From Hermatobates lingyangjiaoensis (taxonomy: Eukaryota > Arthropoda > Insecta > Hemiptera > Hermatobatidae): 64,000 bases of DNA. A program made the translations under genes and the position numbers. Shown in pieces: positions 1 through 11,824 of the stretch. The first letter of the stretch is position 1. Every line of letters begins with the position of its first letter. The DNA lies in NCBI GenBank assembly GCA_026182355.1, contig JAPFBL010000166.1, positions 248,001 to 312,000 of the forward strand, in the 5' to 3' direction. Under the pieces are notes generated by a model, which was not told the DNA's origin, ran no database searches, and worked only from the letters and a program-made list of their open reading frames with translations.

Positions 1-286
1 TTTGCTAATAAAGATGTTAAAAAAAAAGGAGGTAAGTATGTAATTTTAAATTTATTACTTTCATTCAAATGACTACTTCATCATTCAATAGTCATAATAA
101 GGTAATACCTAAAAAAAATTCTGGTCTCTAAAATTTCCTGAAAAATAGAAATAAATTGATAACCAGTTTGACATACAGTACCATTCCGATGATTCAATGC
201 TCCTCAAAACAGGAAAGTACCTTTAGTCATCCCGCGATATCAAATTTTATTTTCATTATACAACACAACCTATACACATACATAGA
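1..286. other. AT-rich sequence, nothing recognised
   Basis: No ORF, RNA gene or repeat boundary was recognised at the left edge. Confidence 0.5.
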
Positions 287-427
287 TAAAAAGATTTCAC
301 ATAAACACGTGAAATAACAATAATTGAAACCAGTTGGGTTTTTGACTTTGACGAAGACCGCTTGTTACTGTTAAAAGATCTTAGTCTTGTTTTCCCATTT
401 TCTTATTGTGGTTTGATCATTGATGGA
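287..427 (+). repeat. PLE-type hammerhead repeat, family C, rearranged copy
   Basis: The left flank (AAGATTTCACATAAACACGTG, 291-311) is the same sequence that borders the inverted pairs at 15.0 and 42.0 kb. It is fused directly to a single plus-strand arm ending in TTGTGGTTTGATCATTGAT. The hammerhead core is decayed: TTGACGA replaces CTGACGA and the GAAA box is changed. It is probably an inverted pair that lost its left arm. Confidence 0.6.
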
Positions 428-429
428 CA

Positions 430-1105
430 TACATAGAAAGTGACTCTAACGAAAACACCCTTTGCTTGTCACATCTTAGTCCAATTTTTTAATTTCATAG
501 AGTGGTTTAAACATTTTCTTTATCATTTTCTGATATTTAATTTAGTTAAAATTTACATTCAGAAGCTCTTTGTCAAACTCGTCGACTTGTTACTATAAAT
601 TGATCACTATTACGACTAATTAAAAGCATTCTTGAAAATGATAGAACCCAATTTTTTCTTTGCAGAAATGTTGGCCTAATTATTCTTCTCTCCTTCTTCA
701 TTAAATTGTAGTTACGTTCCACTCAACCAGTTTAATTGACATTTAATTACAATCTTTCAGCCATATTTAATTAATAATATGAAAAGAGGAACAAAAATAA
801 TCGTTTTTTAAGAGAAATTTTCAGCGAGATATTACAGTGATTAGTGTAATTAACATCTTGTATGAGTTCAGAGAAATAAAATGAAAAATGTACTCGGTTA
901 GTTAAAGGCCGTGATTAAGAATTTCTTTATTATATATTGGAAAAGATCAAAGGCCCAGTCTTCATCAAACTCACTTTGAAACCAATACGTTTGAATCTCA
1001 CTCAAAAAACTGACGTTTGTTATGTTATGAAGCTGTTTATCAAAAAGCACCTGACTAAGGTTTTTTAACATCCTGAGGCTTTAAAGAATAGGCATAGAGT
1101 AAACA
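430..1105. other. AT-rich sequence, nothing recognised
   Basis: No coding region or repeat family was identified in this stretch. Confidence 0.5.
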
Positions 1106-1114
1106 TCACGTGCG

Positions 1115-1135
1115 TATATATATATATATATATAT
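1115..1135. repeat. (TA)n microsatellite
   Basis: Pure TA tract to the left of the inverted hammerhead repeat. Confidence 0.9.
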
Positions 1136-1162
1136 CATGATTTGTTTTCTTGACCCAATATT

Positions 1163-1322
1163 TATATGATGTAATTTTCTTGAGGTTTGAGGTCCAATGA
1201 TTAAAACTAGTCCATTTGCTAGTCCATAACATGTTGTAGCCCTGAAGATGACATAAATATATATCGAAACGTCGGCAAATGGACTAGTTTTAATCATTGG
1301 ACCTCAAACCTCAAGAAAATTA

Positions 1323-1331
<9 letters not shown>
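1163..1331. repeat. Inverted pair of PLE-type hammerhead repeat (57-bp arms)
   Basis: Bases 1163-1219 are the reverse complement of 1275-1331. The 55-base loop holds a plus-strand hammerhead core. The right arm runs straight into a 45-bp (TA)n tract. The plus copy is longer and the minus copy is truncated just downstream of where its ribozyme would lie. Confidence 0.8.
1232..1290 (+). ncRNA. Hammerhead ribozyme-like motif
   Basis: CTGAAGA at 1242-1248, extra T, stem II strands 1250-1255/1260-1265 with one mismatch, GAAA at 1266-1269, then CGTC with predicted cleavage after C1273. Stem I is GCC (1239-1241) with GGC (1274-1276), plus distal pairing of TAGTCCAT with ATGGACTA. Stem III is the self-complementary ACGT with no loop, which suggests activity as a dimer. 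Activity is inferred only. Confidence 0.7.

Positions 1332-1371
<40 letters not shown>
1327..1371. repeat. (TA)n microsatellite
   Basis: Long TA tract between two PLE-type inverted repeats, abutting both. Confidence 0.95.
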
Positions 1372-1372
<1 letters not shown>

Positions 1373-2178
1373 CTAAAGTTTATCGGAACTCGGTCAGTTC
1401 TTCAGGTTCAAATTAAACTCTCATTGCCAACTTTTCAGTCTTTATTTAAAACCATTTTCATAGGCCTACAAAACAGAGGAACTATAAGAAATAATTCAAT
1501 CGTTCAAAAATGAAATATACATAAAAGTGCAATTAGTTACAATCAAGAAATTACAATAGAAATTTTAACAATAGATTAGTGAGAAAACTTACAGAAGTAT
1601 AAATTTTCAAACAGAAAAACCAAATATTACATTACAAATTATTTTACGAAGAAGAATAGTCTGTGGATTTCAACAACAACTGTAGTTTGAACGAACACTT
1701 GATACTGAACTGAAATAAACAAGCTTTATTTATATTTATTCGGGTGTGTTAAGTTAAACATTGTTGATGGATGAAAAATTGTGTTAGTGACTTTTTTGGT
1801 TGTCTGGTGAAATTTGGTTACCTTGCTTGTTGATGTCAGTTCACTGTCACGTGTTCATTCAAACCACAGTTGTTGTTGAAATCCACAGACTATTTTTCTT
1901 TATAAAATAATTTGAAATGTAATACTTAGTTTTTCTGTTTGAAAATTTATACTTCTGTAAGTTTTCTCATTAACCTATTGTCAAAAATTCTATTGTAATT
2001 TCTTAATTGTAACTAATTGTACTTTTATTTATGTTCGATTTTTGACTCGATTGAATTATTTCTTATATTTTCTCTGTTTTGTAGGACTATGAAAAAGGAT
2101 TTAAATACAGACCGAAACGTTGGCAATGAGAGTTTAATTTGAACCTGAAGAACTGACCGAGTCCCGATAAACTTTAGT
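1372..2178. repeat. Inverted pair of PLE 3'-end repeats, family A
   Basis: Arms of about 350 bp (roughly 1372-1720 and 1830-2178) are diverged reverse complements. Each outer end carries the family A signature: (C)GAAACGTTGGCAATGAG, then CTGAAGAACTGACCGAGT and GATAAACTTTAGTTT. The stretch before GAAA is CTATGAAAAAGG, a decayed form of the hammerhead CTGANGA box, so catalysis is unlikely. The left copy also lost part of its GAAA signature. Confidence 0.75.
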
Positions 2179-2230
2179 TTTTTTTCTATTCCACGGTCGA
2201 TACTTTTATCAATAGTTTTGATAAAAAACT

Positions 2231-2282
2231 ATTTATATATAAATAAATATATATATAATATATTATATATAATATAATATAA

Positions 2283-2321
<39 letters not shown>
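2231..2321. repeat. AT-only simple sequence and (TA)n
   Basis: Complex TATAA/TA simple sequence that becomes pure (TA)n at 2291-2321. Confidence 0.9.
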
Positions 2322-2323
<2 letters not shown>

Positions 2324-2343
2324 TCACATAAGGGGTTATTGAG

Positions 2344-2400
2344 GATTTTGGTCATAAAACATACACCTCCTGATCATCAGCCTGTTTTATGACCAAAATA
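2344..2400. repeat. Short inverted hammerhead-like repeat
   Basis: ATTTTGGTCATAAAACA is followed after about 25 bases by its near reverse complement. The loop contains CTCCTGATCATCAG, itself palindromic and resembling two overlapping CTGATGA boxes on opposite strands. It is flanked by (TA)n on both sides. Confidence 0.5.
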
Positions 2401-2499
2401 TATATATATGTTTTATTAAATGTCCTTTGTACTAAGGTATGAATAAATTTCATTGACCATCTTTCAAGTTTTTTCACGTTTGTTTTAAATCTTTCCATC

Positions 2500-2750
2500 A
2501 GGTTGTGTTATTGTTCTGCAATGTCCCTACATATTTCTTCATTTGGCGTGTCTTGGTATGGTTGTGTACTAATTCTTCCTTCAATTTCTTCTCTTCCTTT
2601 ATTTTCGGTTTGTATAAGATTTCCAAACAAGCGCAGCTGGTTACTAAAATCGTCATTCTGTTCATTAATGCTTGGGCATTTCTCTAGGATGTAAAGCACT
2701 TCTAGTATTCTTAGCATTTTATGGTCGTTTTATCTGGCTATTATTTGGTA
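2500..2750 (-). pseudogene. PLE GIY-YIG endonuclease C-terminal fragment
   Basis: The minus-strand reading (2717 downward) contains RILEVLYILEKCPSINEQN. This matches in spacing the PLE endonuclease end seen at 40.2 kb (HILEALYIKDVQPSMN), including the catalytic-type Glu and the terminal Pro-x-x-Asn. The rest of the nuclease is not recognisable. It is a truncated remnant. Confidence 0.5.
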
Positions 2751-2891
2751 TATATAGAATGAATAAAATGATTAAAAATGAATGTCCGATTTCACACTAT
2801 TTAATTTGTTAGAAAATGTTTCTAATTTTCTAAAACTTTTTTACCTCAGGGTTTCTTATCTCATGATAATATATATAATGTATATATAATG

Positions 2892-2912
2892 TATATATAT
2901 ATATATATATAT
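2892..2912. repeat. (TA)n microsatellite
   Basis: TA tract immediately left of the hammerhead repeat at 2913. Confidence 0.9.
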
Positions 2913-3039
2913 GAGTCACCGCCCTGCCTTCCTGCGGGACTCTTCGCTCTTCACACCTCCTCATGACGACGATGGTCGAAATATCGATGTGAGTTATGTC
3001 TGTGTCTTTCTGTGTGTTTCTTTCGTTTTGAATTTCTTT

Positions 3040-3043
<4 letters not shown>
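2913..3043 (+). repeat. PLE-type hammerhead repeat, family D, core-mutant
   Basis: This copy matches the one at 15.95-16.11 kb: GGTCGAAATATCGATGTGAG followed by a TCTTTCTGTGTGTTTC tail. At 2960-2966 the box reads CTCATGA where the sister copy has CTGATGA, so an invariant core base is lost. It sits between two (TA)n tracts. Confidence 0.75.

Positions 3044-3087
<44 letters not shown>
3044..3087. repeat. (TA)n microsatellite
   Basis: Long TA tract ending the family D copy. Tyr-Ile repeat reading frames here are artefacts. Confidence 0.95.
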
Positions 3088-3090
<3 letters not shown>

Positions 3091-3119
3091 TTTCACAAAA
3101 AAACACGTGAAAGTTGAAA

Positions 3120-5140
3120 TCTTTCTGATTCTCTTATTGTGGTTTAGAAGTTAATATTTAAATTAGTTCTTTTTATTTAGGATAAGGATCATACTATGAA
3201 TTCTTTTTCCTTTGGTTATGTAATCGCACAAAACAAATGTTTCTTTTTAGGTCAACACGATTAAGATTACTAATTCGTAAATTCGTATATTAGTCATTTT
3301 TGTGTCAGAGTTATGTGTGAGAGTAAAGAATGGATTGTCTTATTTGAAAAAGAATACAGTGTTTATCATAATGTGGACTTGTTAGTACTCATATCTGTCT
3401 TAAATGTCAGTATCTGAAATAGGTTGGGTCTAATGAAAACGAGATGAACCTGATATTACAGATGATGTAATGCAGGATAAAGATCTGAGTGTGAATCACG
3501 CCAAATGGTGTGTTATTAGATGTTGGTGTTTGATGCCCCAGGTAGACACGCATTGCTTGCTTCCCTAGTGGGCCGTCACACAAATCGTCAGAAGGACACG
3601 GCGTCATCCGACCCTTGCAGAAGAGACGGAGCTTCTCCAAAACGACGATGTTTCAAGGCCTGAGACCACCCTCTTACATCATTCCCGTCACAGGACTGCC
3701 TCATACTGGGCTCAGCAGACTTCTTTCATTGTATTCACCATCTCTACGGAATACCCAATCCCTATCGTGAAATATTATTTTGACCTTGCTGTAGGCTGTC
3801 TAACAACCAATTATCAAGGTTAAAAAAATTCTCAGAAACTGCGTTTTCAAGCACCCTCATGATGACTTAATCGCATCGTATTAATTTAAGAGAATAATCA
3901 ATATGCAAAGAAAATTGGTTTATTCTAACACTTATTCTAACAGGCCTTCAAGAGTAGTGAACACTCTTCAAATTGAAGAGAGAGTAGTGCAACCTAGTTA
4001 TTATTTACACCCAAGCTTTAGTTAAGTATGAGCCACGTTACCGGTTTGATTCTCCATTGGCAGTCCGAAGTTTTACTACAATTCATTTCATTTGAGTAGA
4101 ATTCTTAACAAATACCCCACATCGGACTGGATGTCACCTTCGACGGCTTGGCATCTTTTTTCATCTCCAATATGAAAAATCGAGAATGAAAGCTGAAAAC
4201 TCTCATTTTCAGTTCTACTGGAAACCACGCTACCAGTTAGATCAGATGTAGGCTAAATGTTTGACTTATAGGTCACATTGACCTCATAATAAATTTTTGA
4301 CGAAATAAATAAAATCTAACTCTCAGGCACAATCTCTATTTTTTTTACATATATTTTACCCTCGTTTTGAATAAATGTAAGAAATAAAAAATACAGCAAA
4401 ATTACATTTTAAATTCCTTACAAGATCAATTTCTTTAAAATATATATGACTCATTACAAAAATATACTGTTAATTATCATGTTGGCATTTTGATTGTAAG
4501 TTTTGTATCTTTGAATAATTCACTTTTAGATATTCTAAAAAAGAGTTCATTTACCAAATATCCTTTCCATTTGTTTTATACGATTATTGATCCTGGCTTT
4601 GCATTTTTTGTGCAGTTTTTTTTCATCGTAAAGAGGGCCCAGCATTTTTGTTCAGTCAGGTGTCCTTTCTATTATTCTCAAAACCCACAACCCTTAATCA
4701 CGATGGCACATGTAGTGTTTTACTTTGTGAAATTAACTTTGAGTGATCTTAATGACAATATTCTCTTTTCCGGGGGTACTCAAAAAACTCAGTGTATTGA
4801 ACCTTGTCAAGGACGTTGAGCGTGCGTATCCACGAACTTAATTATTACTAAGTTTTCCCATATTGGCTCATGATCTCTAATTTTAGTATTTTTTCAATCA
4901 ACATCTCTACCATTTTTACCATGACTTGCAATGGTATGATTAGCTATTCATAATAGATATTCATACAGAAGAAGTTTAACATTTTCGATAGTTTAACTTC
5001 GTTTGTTGTTTACATTTTTCACGGTAAGATGGTATTTTTGTTATTCAAAAACACAGTTAAGTCAGTTTAATGTATAATTAGTTCTACATTTATTCAAAAA
5101 TGGTAAAAAAGAAACAGATAAAAATACATAACCAAAAATT
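3120..5140. other. No gene recognised
   Basis: Mostly AT-rich. Bases 3530-3770 are less AT-rich, with no homology I can name. The longest open frame (4490-4819, 109 codons) has no recognised domain and ordinary AT-rich composition, so I do not call it. Confidence 0.4.
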
Positions 5141-5149
5141 TAGCTCGAG

Positions 5150-5990
5150 TCTATGGGCCAAAAGGGGGTAGTAATGGAGTGATTATGAACCTCTAGTAGC
5201 CTCTTGCACTCAACTGTGACATTCGGCCTTTGCGAGGTTACCCTATTAACCTGCTATATGGAGGGATAAACGAAACAGGAGGAGAAGGTGGCTAGGTGGT
5301 GGGCCTAACCACCTTCGTTTCACACCCTTTAAACTTCCCAAATCCTCCCCTCTTATCCCAGTCCCAATCCAAGGCGTTATGCAATCCGTGCCGAAGGATG
5401 GCTGATAGAGGGGTTATTGTATTACAAACGGAGCCTCAAAGGCACCAGGTGAGCCCCTTGAGTAAAGAGCCATACTCCAATATGCGGTGTTCTGCCGTAG
5501 CCGACAAAATACCACCGTTGGAGCCTCAGGGATTTTCTCCTGTATGGTACTCAGGAGAATGAAGTCTAGCGGGTCCAAAAGCGCTAATTTGTGGAACTGA
5601 ACCTCCCACAAGTGCACCTAAGGACCCGAAGAGGACTATCCCGAAGAAGGAGAAAGGAAGTATTTTCTCTCGAAACGTAGGGAGCCTGAATGGGCATTAT
5701 GAATGATGGTTTGTGCAGATTCTGCTAAGAAGAGGAAGAAACACCATTGCACCTACTGGCTGACTGTCAAACAACTTTGCAGCACAAAGGTAGGTGCTTC
5801 GGGACACTCAACAAAACCATAGAAAAAATTTTACCACTGGACCCAGCAAAAGTGCTGAGCTTTTTGGAGGCTTTGAATCGAACTGTTGGAGTACTTTAGT
5901 ACAGAAGGGGGGGAAGTAGAATAGTTTTAAGACGCAGTGCTATAGTCATCCTCAAATAATATTAATATTAATAATAATAATCATAAAGGG
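5150..5990 (+). repeat. GC-richer decayed element, possible non-LTR retrotransposon
   Basis: This block is markedly richer in G and C than its surroundings and ends in TAA/AAT-type simple repeats (5957-5985), as some LINE 3' ends do. Around 5660-5720 a broken frame reads RNVGSLNGHYE, which loosely resembles the start of an apurinic endonuclease domain of RTE-like LINEs. That resemblance is weak and the block may be another repeat class. Confidence 0.25.
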
Positions 5991-6239
5991 CCAAAAGTGT
6001 TGAACTTGCTAGCTGGATTGGAAAGACCTACCGTGGGTTGTGGCCCGCGGGCGTTTGCCTACCTGTGTGTTAGACTAACCCTGACCCCCAGTATGAGAAA
6101 TGTTAAACTCAGACGGTTAGTAGTAATAACTTATTGCATAGTTTTTACTCAAAACAAAAACTTAACTACTCTCAATATAATAGAAGATTGCACTAAAAAG
6201 CTATTTCTAAAAATTGAGAAATTTCTCAAAACATAATTC

Positions 6240-7030
6240 TGTGGAGACTAATTCCATTATGTTTCCAGTTAGCAGTAAAAGTTCTTCAAATTCTTGTAAT
6301 TGAATCAAAAAACAATAGCTTCTGTAATCAAGCTTCTGTTATAGATGTTTTGTATTTTTAAAATATATACAACAAATGTCAATTAAAACAAATTCTCTGA
6401 TTGGTTAGGTTTGTATTAATTTAACAATGAAGGAAAAAAAATGGTTGATATATCTAAATATTTATAACTGCTAAATTAAACATGAGTGAAATATGTTTTG
6501 ATAACTTTAAGCAATTAATTAATACAGCAATATCTGCAGAAATACATTCCTTTTTTAACAGTAAATATTGGCAGATTATATTTTAACTCATGTAGAATTA
6601 TTTTTTTTATTTTGAACAACCCGATGATTAATATTTTTCATACTGGATATGAGATATTAATTTCCCCATCACAACCGCTTTATCTAAATCCATGTGTTTT
6701 TGGTCGTAATTAATATTAGAACACCCATTTCATTATGCATAAGCTGTAAACATAAATATTTGTTTGGAAGCAGTTTAATTAGCATGTATAAAATAAATAA
6801 ATAAGATTGGCTTTTTAATATACTATAGATTAAAAATGAATTATTAAAAAGAGCTGTCTAATTCAAAGGAAATTTAGATTCTCAATGAAAGTGATCCAAT
6901 TGTGGTACTTATTTAGCTGACTGACTTATATAACTGACCTATTAAGTAAAAAAGTTTATAGGAGAGGTTAGGCCCTTGAGAAATTCGTTTGTAACGATTT
7001 TGAAAATTCAACAAAATATATTAATCTTCC
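6240..7030. other. No gene recognised
   Basis: AT-rich sequence with no recognised feature. Confidence 0.5.

Positions 7031-7033
<3 letters not shown>

Positions 7034-7079
<46 letters not shown>
7034..7079. repeat. (TA)n microsatellite
   Basis: TA tract at the outer end of a minus-strand PLE repeat. Confidence 0.95.
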
Positions 7080-7083
<4 letters not shown>

Positions 7084-7190
7084 GGTGTGTTCTCTAATCG
7101 GGGTTCGGTCAATTTTCCAGGATAAAAAATTAAACTCTCGTTGCCAACGTTTCGGTTTTATTTAAAACCTTTTTCATAGGCATCTTCTCC
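7080..7190 (-). repeat. PLE 3'-end repeat, family A, solo copy
   Basis: On the minus strand it reads CCTATGAAAAAGG...AAACCGAAACGTTGGCAACGAG and continues toward the (TA)n tract, as at 2.1, 15.9 and 41.9 kb. The CTGANGA box is decayed. Confidence 0.75.
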
Positions 7191-7245
7191 ATACACTCTT
7201 CTTATATCCTCATAAAAACCCTTATTTCTTCTTATATAAACCCAA

Positions 7246-7251
<6 letters not shown>

Positions 7252-7288
<37 letters not shown>
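7252..7288. repeat. (TA)n microsatellite
   Basis: TA tract to the left of a PLE ORF-start remnant. Confidence 0.95.
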
Positions 7289-7289
<1 letters not shown>

Positions 7290-7360
7290 TTTGTTGAAAA
7301 GCACTGGAGTTACTGCATTCACGAATTTTTTACAAAGTTGCTATTTTAGTTTTATTGCTT
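7289..7360 (-). pseudogene. PLE ORF N-terminal remnant
   Basis: The minus strand reads KFVNAVTPVLFNK, in the same register as KVVNAEAAVYFNK of the 41.1 kb copy, and is cut off by (TA)n at the same point. It is short and interrupted by stops. Confidence 0.45.
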
Positions 7361-7379
7361 TTCTTCAAGTAACAATGAT

Positions 7380-8460
7380 AAATTAAATTGGAACCATAGG
7401 TTACTCAATTTTTTTCTATTATATAACGCTAATAATTTTTTCAAATTAAAATCAGCTTTTGACAAGTTTGGTCATCTTCCGGTTAAAATTATTGTTGAAC
7501 AAATAAAATAGGAACAAACTAAAAAAAAAACAGCTAAAGATCAATAAACACAATGAGGCTAAAAAAGAACTTTGAACTGATAATTAAATTCATACCAAGT
7601 ACTTCCTAATGTGACTAGTAAAATGCGTTTTAGTTGTTTAGTCAGCTGGTACTTTGTTCATTAAAACATAAAAAAGTGCATCTATTTATTATTAGTTCCT
7701 TTCTTTTTAGAACTTTTTTTGTGTTTCTTTATTGTGTTTATTTCTTAATTAGACTTATTTCAAACAAAAATTAGAAGCGAACTATAGTAATCGAAAGGGT
7801 TTTTTAGTTCAAAATTCATGGTATTATACATACTAATAAATTTTATTTCACTAAGCACTCTTTATGACCTTTGGTTCACTGATATTTGAGGTTGTTGATA
7901 ATTCTAGAAAGGTAATAAGATGAAAAGAGCAACATTCTAAAGAAATCGTTAATGAAGAAGCCGCCGGGCTTTTAAACTGTGTATGTTTCAGAGAAGATTA
8001 CTACAACCTTACTCCAAATTAGTATATAAATGTAATAACGATCAATAATAGTACTCGTAATTACAAATACGAGCATTTTAAATAATATTAATATCGTATG
8101 AGTTCTAGGAGAGTAAGTAGTTATAAGAAAACAAATATCACTGCGATCTCTTATAAAACAAGAACTATGACACATAAACAGAGATTATAAAACAATTAAT
8201 GAAATTGGAAGGATAACCATATGCATAAAATATCTTCTTTAATTTATTAGTTTGCAGACTACGATAATTCAAATTAGTTTAAGGTATATGTATGGATCTG
8301 AAGACGGGCTTCTCTACATAGGTGGGATGGTAACTTAAAACAAGAAGGAACTGCTGGGCATTAGTTGGTTTAATGTGTTTAGAAGTAGAAAAATGTCCAT
8401 TATCATTAATGATAGGTAATTATTAAAAATAAAAATAATATTAACAACTGGCAGAAGTAA
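7380..8460. other. No gene recognised
   Basis: AT-rich sequence. No supported ORF or repeat. Confidence 0.5.
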
Positions 8461-8467
8461 GGTAATT

Positions 8468-9333
8468 AACAACTATCTTTGACGGGTATTTTACAAAAAT
8501 CCAGAGATGATACGTGGTATTTCAAAATTCAAATTCAAATATTATTAGCAAAAATAGAGAATAGGAAAAAAATATTTATTAGCACAATGTTAGGTAAGTG
8601 CCTCTGTGCACACTTCATTAGCTGTATAATCCCATCAGGTGTATGGAAGAACAGAGAGTAGGAACCTGTGATTCTTGAGCAAGCAACATTCAGTTGACGA
8701 TGTGAGAAACACTTGATCTCACACACTCCAATTCCTGCAGTAGACAGAGTTTGGCCTTGCAACTTATTTACTGTCATAGCAAAACAGACACTGACGAGAA
8801 ATTGCAACCGTTTGAATTGAAAAGCACAGTTGCTAGGTATCAATGGTATGCGTGGTGTATGAGGAATTGCTTCGTCATCACTAACCACTCTGTTTACTGA
8901 GAAAAGTTCTTTCCTCAGTTTGACATAGTAAAAGAACTTGTTTATTGATTTTTCCTGCCTGTATTTCAGTCGAAGTTGAGAATTGCTCGTTCACAAAGCC
9001 AGTTATTCTGAATAGATTGTATATTTTGAACTTAATAAACATGTCTGTGAAGTTAGCAGAAGACAGCTTTCAACTTCGCTTCTACGTTAAATCTTCAATC
9101 CATTCAAAGCTTAGATTTTATTTTAGATATACACAAATCTAGTGTCAAAAATTCAGTTTGTTTTGTTTTCTGGTGGCTAAGTTTACTTGTGACAAAAGTT
9201 TGCGGACAAACCGATAGTTGAAAATGTTTCTAAGAGTGGATTCGATTTCTCTAATGAATGAAACGTAAAGATAACTTGAAATGAGTCAGTTCTAAGAAAT
9301 GCACAGACAAAACCGTTTTTTTATTTATATAGA
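8468..9333 (-). mobile_element. Helitron, internally deleted copy
   Basis: On the minus strand it begins A|TCTATATAAATAAAA (9333 downward), as the complete copy at 34.69 kb does. It ends near CCCGTCAAAGATAG, a decayed version of the CCGTC-AAA-GACGG terminal hairpin preserved at 27.9 kb. It carries the C-terminal end of the Rep/helicase ORF. The exact 3' end is uncertain because CTAG is mutated. Confidence 0.75.
8535..8888 (-). pseudogene. Helitron PIF1-like helicase, C-terminal fragment
   Basis: The encoded piece contains FKRLQFLVSVCFAMTVNKLQGQTLS (about residues 27-51) and QLNVACSRITGSYSLF, the conserved late helicase motifs of Helitron PIF1-like helicases. It corresponds to the last ~90 residues of a protein that is normally over 1000 residues, so it is a fragment without the Rep nuclease or ATP-binding motifs. 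The final ~25 residues are probably read-through. Confidence 0.85.
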
Positions 9334-9995
9334 TAACGGTATAACAATACTGCTATTGCTGTGCTTCAATGTGGACATCATGGCGGTCTTACTATCTTGT
9401 TCCTTGGGTTAACTCCCTTCCATGACAATCACATCTACTCTATATCTCACAAAATCTCCTATTTTTCATACAGCATACAAAAATGCTTTTTGTATTGATC
9501 TGGATCCAATGTGATGCTTTTTCTTTGGGTTTTGCTTTCATCAAGCTAAACGTCTGTATGAATGGTCACAAATCTTCGGTCAGTAAAAGTAGTGAGTTTC
9601 CTTCAGCCATTGGGCCAGTTCTTAAGGACTAAGTTCCATTGGCTGTTTTTAAGGCAGGTTCTTAGACAGGTTCCTGAGCCCAACATCCATATCACTTTAA
9701 GAGATTCTAAAGAAACTCTTATTTCCTCTTGGGAGGTGAATCTGCTCCTCAAATTATTTTTTTGGCCAAAACGTTGCAAAAAGAAATAGTTATTTTATCC
9801 TCAATTCCGATGATGTCAAAGCAGTAATTTTTAAAAATTGTAGCAAATTTTTGAATACTCTTTTGAAGTCAACTGCAGATAATTCTTTTAGTATTGAATT
9901 ATATCGCTCCGCATTTATATGATGGAGCAGTTCACCGAATGATGAAACAGGAAAGAGATGACATTGAATATATAGAAAGGAAAAATGTCAATGTG
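9334..9995. other. No gene recognised
   Basis: Non-repetitive by eye. An ORF at 9562-9789 has no recognised domain. Confidence 0.45.
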
Positions 9996-9997
9996 GG

Positions 9998-10290
9998 CCA
10001 GGTTAGCTCTGTGGCAACGTGCTTGCCTCTGGACTGATAGAATTGGGGTTGAGTGGCCATTCTGAAACTCTATGAATAAATCGAAGCATGTTTTCCCTCG
10101 TGGAAGACGTTAAACATTTGATTCCTAGCCTATACGCAGTCAGGCACTCGTTAAAGATCCCTACTCTAAATATACTGATAGGGCAAAAATTGGGAGTACT
10201 GTGTTGTATCACAAAGGGTCATTGTTTGGACTATGTGCGTTCTCTTGTTAGTCTGCCACTGAAACATAACCTATCCTAACCTAAGAACGT
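9998..10290 (+). repeat. tRNA-derived SINE-like element
   Basis: Starts with GGGCCAGGTTAGCTCTGTGG, an A-box-like segment, followed about 40 bases later by GGGGTTGAGTGGCC, B-box-like. The following CTATGAATAAATCGAAG is related to the GTGAATAAA segments of the copies at 32.2, 32.8 and 43.5 kb. Confidence 0.5.
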
Positions 10291-11245
10291 CAGGGACAAA
10301 AATATTAATAACCATTATCTAAATGCATTTTTTGTTTTATCAATCAGTTATGTTTGCTAAGAACTCACTGGTTTATCCACAAATATGAAAACAGCGGAAT
10401 GAAATATAATCTTCATGTTTGTTTTCGACTGATCTCAGTTTTTCAATTCTCTTCTGAATGGGCTGGCCCGATAAACCGCCACAAAGCTACCAAATTTACG
10501 CTGTAGTAACTTTGATAAACTCATTTATATCCGACGCTCATAAAATACCGGGTAGAGATATTTTCCCAACCTTTTCCACTGTGTGTCAGCTCTAAAATAC
10601 AAAACAATTTTGTTAGCTACTTTGTTGTTTCTCAATTTTACTTTACCTTTGAATCAGTATTATAACTAGATTTATAATGATTTTGTTTCATTATATTAAA
10701 GAAATTTAAAATGAATAACTCCTTTATTTTGTTCAATATCTAAGTAATTGGCCCTTTATTAACTAAAGTAACATGAACAGGTTGTGAATTATTTTAGTGA
10801 CATCCCTTAAGTATACTGCATCTCTATTTCAGTAAGAACAGTCAAGCTACAAACCTACTAGCCAAAACACAAAAAACTTTGCACAATAATTAGTTTCACA
10901 CTTCATCATAACATATGAACAGAGTAAGGATATATAAACAACTATAATTAATTGATATATAATTATCAACTAATATAAAAAGAAAATATATTGCTATTTT
11001 CTATAATGTATCCAAATTAAATTTGTTTTGTAATAAGGATAATTTTTTATAGTTTGGAAAAAAAAATATTTAGAATGAACTTTATGAATATTATGGAATT
11101 GTTTCCGTAGTACTGATTTTCGGAAATTAACGGGGGCATAATTATGTTTCATAGGTGAAAGGACTTCCTAGGCAAAACTTCGTCACATTTAACTTGACAG
11201 TATTCTTAACAGTCATTCAGAAATATATTACTTTTAAATGATACT
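10291..11245. other. No gene recognised
   Basis: AT-rich sequence with no supported feature. Confidence 0.5.
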
Positions 11246-11249
11246 GATG

Positions 11250-11643
11250 TAGTTTGTTGATTTTTCCTGTCTGTTCATTAGTAGAGATTGAGAATTGCTT
11301 GTTCACAAAGCCATTTATTCTTTACAGATGGAAGATCTTGAACTTTGGGAAACACCTTGTCAATAAGCACTTGTTGGGAACTTAAACGTGAATGAATAGC
11401 TGGCCAAACACGGCTTGAAAGTTCATAACTTCGCTTCTATGTTGAATTTTCAATCCATTCAAAACTTAAATTTTATGTTAGACATTCAAAAATCTAGCGT
11501 CAAAGTTTCAGCTCGCTGTTTTTTGGTAGCTGAGTTTACTTGTGATAAAATGTTGTGCTTTAAAGGTCCATAACTTCTCTTTTAAGTTGAATTTCCAATC
11601 CATTCAAAGTTTAGATTTTAAGTTAGACATACATAAATCTACT
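11250..11643 (-). mobile_element. Helitron fragment
   Basis: Shares GTTGATTTTTCCTG...TTGAGAATTGC...TTCACAAAGCCA and the repeated TTTAAGTTAGACATAC..AAATCTA block with the Helitrons at 8.9-9.3 and 29.3-29.9 kb. Both termini are missing. Confidence 0.65.
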
Positions 11644-11649
11644 ACAGAT

Positions 11650-11780
11650 GAAGCTAAAATACGAGAGTGAGGTTCGAACCGAAAATTAGAGACTGTAAAT
11701 GTGTGCTTTTAATTTTTCTTTGTCTCTTTTTGTCCATTGAACTATATTTGTCAGTATTGGATCGTATTTCCATCAAAAAA

Positions 11781-11781
<1 letters not shown>
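11650..11781 (+). repeat. PLE-type repeat, family E, solo copy
   Basis: ATTAGAGACTGTAAATGTGTGC, the TTAATTT..CTTTGTCTC tail and CCATTGAACTATA match the copies at 17.4-17.6 kb. It runs directly into (TA)n. Confidence 0.65.

Positions 11782-11819
<38 letters not shown>
11782..11819. repeat. (TA)n microsatellite
   Basis: TA tract joining a family E copy to a family B copy. Confidence 0.95.
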
Positions 11820-11824
<5 letters not shown>
